Origin: Caproiciproducens galactitolivorans
Lineage (GTDB): Bacteria > Bacillota > Clostridia > Oscillospirales > Acutalibacteraceae
Assembly: GCF_026672255.1 (NCBI RefSeq)
Contig: NZ_JAPOHA010000009.1
Coordinates: 79,506 to 143,505 of the forward strand
Direction of reading: 5' to 3'
Length of the DNA: 64,000 nt
Position numbers and translations under genes: made by a program. This document shows, piece after piece, positions 62,615 to 64,000 of the stretch. The stretch's first letter is position 1. Every line of letters starts with the position of its first letter. Under the pieces are notes generated by a model that had not been told where the DNA came from, did not search any database, and was given only the letters and a program-made list of their open reading frames with translations.

Positions 62615-63719
62615 CTTCAACATCCTCCACAGAAACTATATAGACTTGTTTGTTTTCAATCGCTTGTCGTGTATTTTCCAACGCAGGCTCCAACTCTTTA
62701 GAAAATGTGTACCAGCAATCGGTGGTTTCCTCTGAATAATGAAAATTGTCGTGCATCAATTCGATGGCAGACATGCCTCTTCCGCCAATCTCCTGCGTAA
62801 TAAAATCATGCATTACTGTTTGATAACGATCAAGCACCCGCCTTGAATCTTCTCTTCTTCCAAGCGCCTCAAACACTTGCATCTGGACACCGGAAAATTT
62901 TGTCGCCAACTGCAAGTCATCAGAAAGGTTTGAAAGAAGCGTATCAATAGATGATTGTTTGTGGAACAATGACCATTTTGTATTCTTAGCAAGATGTAAT
63001 GAGGCTGTACGCATTTCTGAATAAACACTATTCAAAGCTGTCGTCATCCGGTCAGACGCTTTTTCAAGGAGTAGGTTCCTCGTCTCGATAGATGGTGCGT
63101 TTTGCGCTTGTAAAATATAATCACGAGCGTCAAAGAACGGAGTGAGAATATCCCTGTCGCGGTCACGATCCAACTGATAACTTTGCATTTCTTGAATTGC
63201 AACCAGCGTGTCTTGGATCTGCTTCATTTGCATCTGGTTTGCGATACTTCGAGTGGTTTCAAGGGTTCCGGGGTTGTTTAGTACTTTTTTTAGTGTAATA
63301 TCCTTTACACGAACTCCGTTTTCATCCAAGATTACTGCACGAAGATTGCCATCAACCTGTTTGGAATCACCAATAGAATACAGGCCCTTTTTAAGTTTTT
63401 CTTTTATACCTACAGGGAGACTGTCAAAATCCGGAACAAGTGTAACATTTCCTTTGGCAACAATAGCAGCCTGCTGAATAACATCATTGATAATACCGAT
63501 GTCTGCAATAGGCACACTTGAAACCACTTCAACAAATGAGCTTTCTGCTAATGAGCGAGTTAGGTACTGCGCATACAGCCCCATAAAATCACTCATCTTT
63601 GATATTTCGTATCCGTTGATGTCGGCCTCTGTCACAAGGATATGTAATTCGGATGGAATAAGAGCTGAGCCGGGTAACTCATTACGTTCTTGCTCTTCCT
63701 GCTTTATTGAATCATCCAT
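62598..63719 (-). CDS. Unrecognised 373-aa soluble protein
   Basis: The product is not recognised. The N-terminal ~150 residues look alpha/beta, with SELHILVTEADINGYEISK, a central NVTLVPDFDSLPVGIKEKL and QVDGNLRAVILDENG. From ~160 to 350 the chain is helical, with a charged Asp/Arg run (LDRDRDRDIL). No membrane segment, signal peptide, nuclease or NTPase motif is visible. The start is ATG 63719, eleven bases from AAAGGAG; an in-frame ATG at 63740 lies before that site. Because its small partner is membrane-anchored, a recruitment or sensor-effector pair is conceivable; this is speculation. Confidence 0.75.
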   Translation of the reverse strand: MDDSIKQEEQERNELPGSALIPSELHILVTEADINGYEISKMSDFMGLYAQYLTRSLAESSFVEVVSSVPIADIGIINDVIQQAAIVAKGNVTLVPDFDSLPVGIKEKLKKGLYSIGDSKQVDGNLRAVILDENGVRVKDITLKKVLNNPGTLETTRSIANQMQMKQIQDTLVAIQEMQSYQLDRDRDRDILTPFFDARDYILQAQNAPSIETRNLLLEKASDRMTTALNSVYSEMRTASLHLAKNTKWSLFHKQSSIDTLLSNLSDDLQLATKFSGVQMQVFEALGRREDSRRVLDRYQTVMHDFITQEIGGRGMSAIELMHDNFHYSEETTDCWYTFSKELEPALENTRQAIENKQVYIVSVEDVEDEQGN

Positions 63720-63789
63720 TTCAATTCCAACTCCTTTCATGATGAGAATGTCATCTTACTTTTGAGCAACCGTACCTTCCGCTTGCCAG

Positions 63790-63828
63790 CAATCGAAAGC
63801 GCAGGTATAAATCGTATGCGAGGGTTTA
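63790..63828. repeat. ~20-bp direct repeats, array upstream of the two-gene cassette
   Basis: Two units (63790-63809 and 63809-63828) of the type seen at 62311-62396; a weaker third may follow. The context CCAGCAATCG..AGCGCA is shared with the downstream array, so the two arrays clearly have common origin. This one lies in the likely promoter region of the 373-aa gene. Confidence 0.75.
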
Positions 63829-63858
63829 ACTCGCGTGATATCCGAATGGTTCAAGGTG

Positions 63859-64000
63859 CTACTTGCACATTTTTCGTTCCTCATCTGTAAACAGCTCATA
63901 AGACAAATCAAGACGGCGGGCTTCCCATAGGGTTACAAATACATCCGTGCCACGGGTGTTTTCGGTAAAATGAAAGTATCGCAAAAGGTCTCGAAAAAGT
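63859..64000 (-). CDS. C-terminal end of an unrecognised protein
   Basis: Only the last 46 codons are in the window. They encode an acidic/aromatic tail (FHFTENTRGTDVFVTLWEAR, then DLSYELFTDEERKMCK) and stop at 63861-63859. The frame is open to the window edge. It lies on the same strand upstream of the two-gene cassette, with the repeat array between them. The family cannot be named from this much. Confidence 0.55.
   Translation of the reverse strand, partial: LFRDLLRYFHFTENTRGTDVFVTLWEARRLDLSYELFTDEERKMCK

Overview
The window looks like a chromosome segment of an endospore-forming Firmicute of class Clostridia, probably the Oscillospiraceae/Ruminococcaceae side. This is inferred from gene content and order: spoIIR, a SleL/YaaH-type spore hydrolase, a BofC-like protein, addAB, a V-type rather than F-type ATPase, and Firmicute-style runs such as plsX-rnc-smc-ftsY and yhbY-nadD-yqeK-rsfS-leuS. 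About 1-53.6 kb is moderately GC-rich, tightly packed core genome. About 53.7-64 kb is accessory, with abrupt changes in base composition.

Core layout. The 5' end of tmcAL (minus) diverges from ackA (plus). A nine-gene V-type ATPase operon runs on the minus strand (10258 to 1499, order G/H-like, C, I, K, F, E, A, B, D) behind a near-consensus promoter. Upstream of it on the same strand lies an ACT-domain/UPF0210 pair. Plus-strand genes follow: PHP phosphatase, Lrp regulator plus aminotransferase, ispE, a FAH-family protein and free-methionine-R-sulfoxide reductase. Then come vanZ-like (minus), spoIIR and addB-addA. The infC-rpmI-rplT operon has a leader attenuator, and infC appears to start at AUU. 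Next are a SpoU methyltransferase, dprA, topA, trmFO, plsX, rnc, a radical SAM gene, smc, ftsY, rdgB, yhbY, nadD, yqeK, rsfS and leuS, mostly overlapping or nearly abutting. After these come udk and a BofC-like gene (minus), a class A penicillin-binding protein, the threonine/aspartate-family operon hom-thrB-lysC, and a three-LysM GH18 spore hydrolase (minus).

Accessory layout. At 53.7-57.1 kb an AT-rich stretch holds a DegV protein with a small PAP2-like membrane protein, a 3'-tRNA-like fragment (55581-55603) that could be an attachment-site remnant, and an unrecognised membrane protein. At 57.1-59.1 kb is GC-rich sequence of integrative-element type: a truncated membrane-anchored protein, about 360 bp packed with strong inverted repeats, a DUF4406/DUF7768-like gene broken by an in-frame amber codon, and ardA. 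A composite-transposon-like unit (59085-61818) lies just after ardA. It has two divergent, inward-facing, truncated IS3-family ends enclosing about 2 kb of a phage tail tape-measure gene. The last 2 kb hold a 44-aa ORF and an unrecognised two-gene cassette: a 373-aa soluble protein overlapping a 63-aa zinc-ribbon/membrane protein. Both sides of the cassette carry the same family of ~20-bp direct repeats. The window closes with the C-terminus of a further minus-strand gene.

The cassette with its flanking repeats, and the dense inverted-repeat block at 57.6-58.0 kb, are the least explained parts and the best candidates for undescribed biology. Everything here is read by eye; no database search was run.
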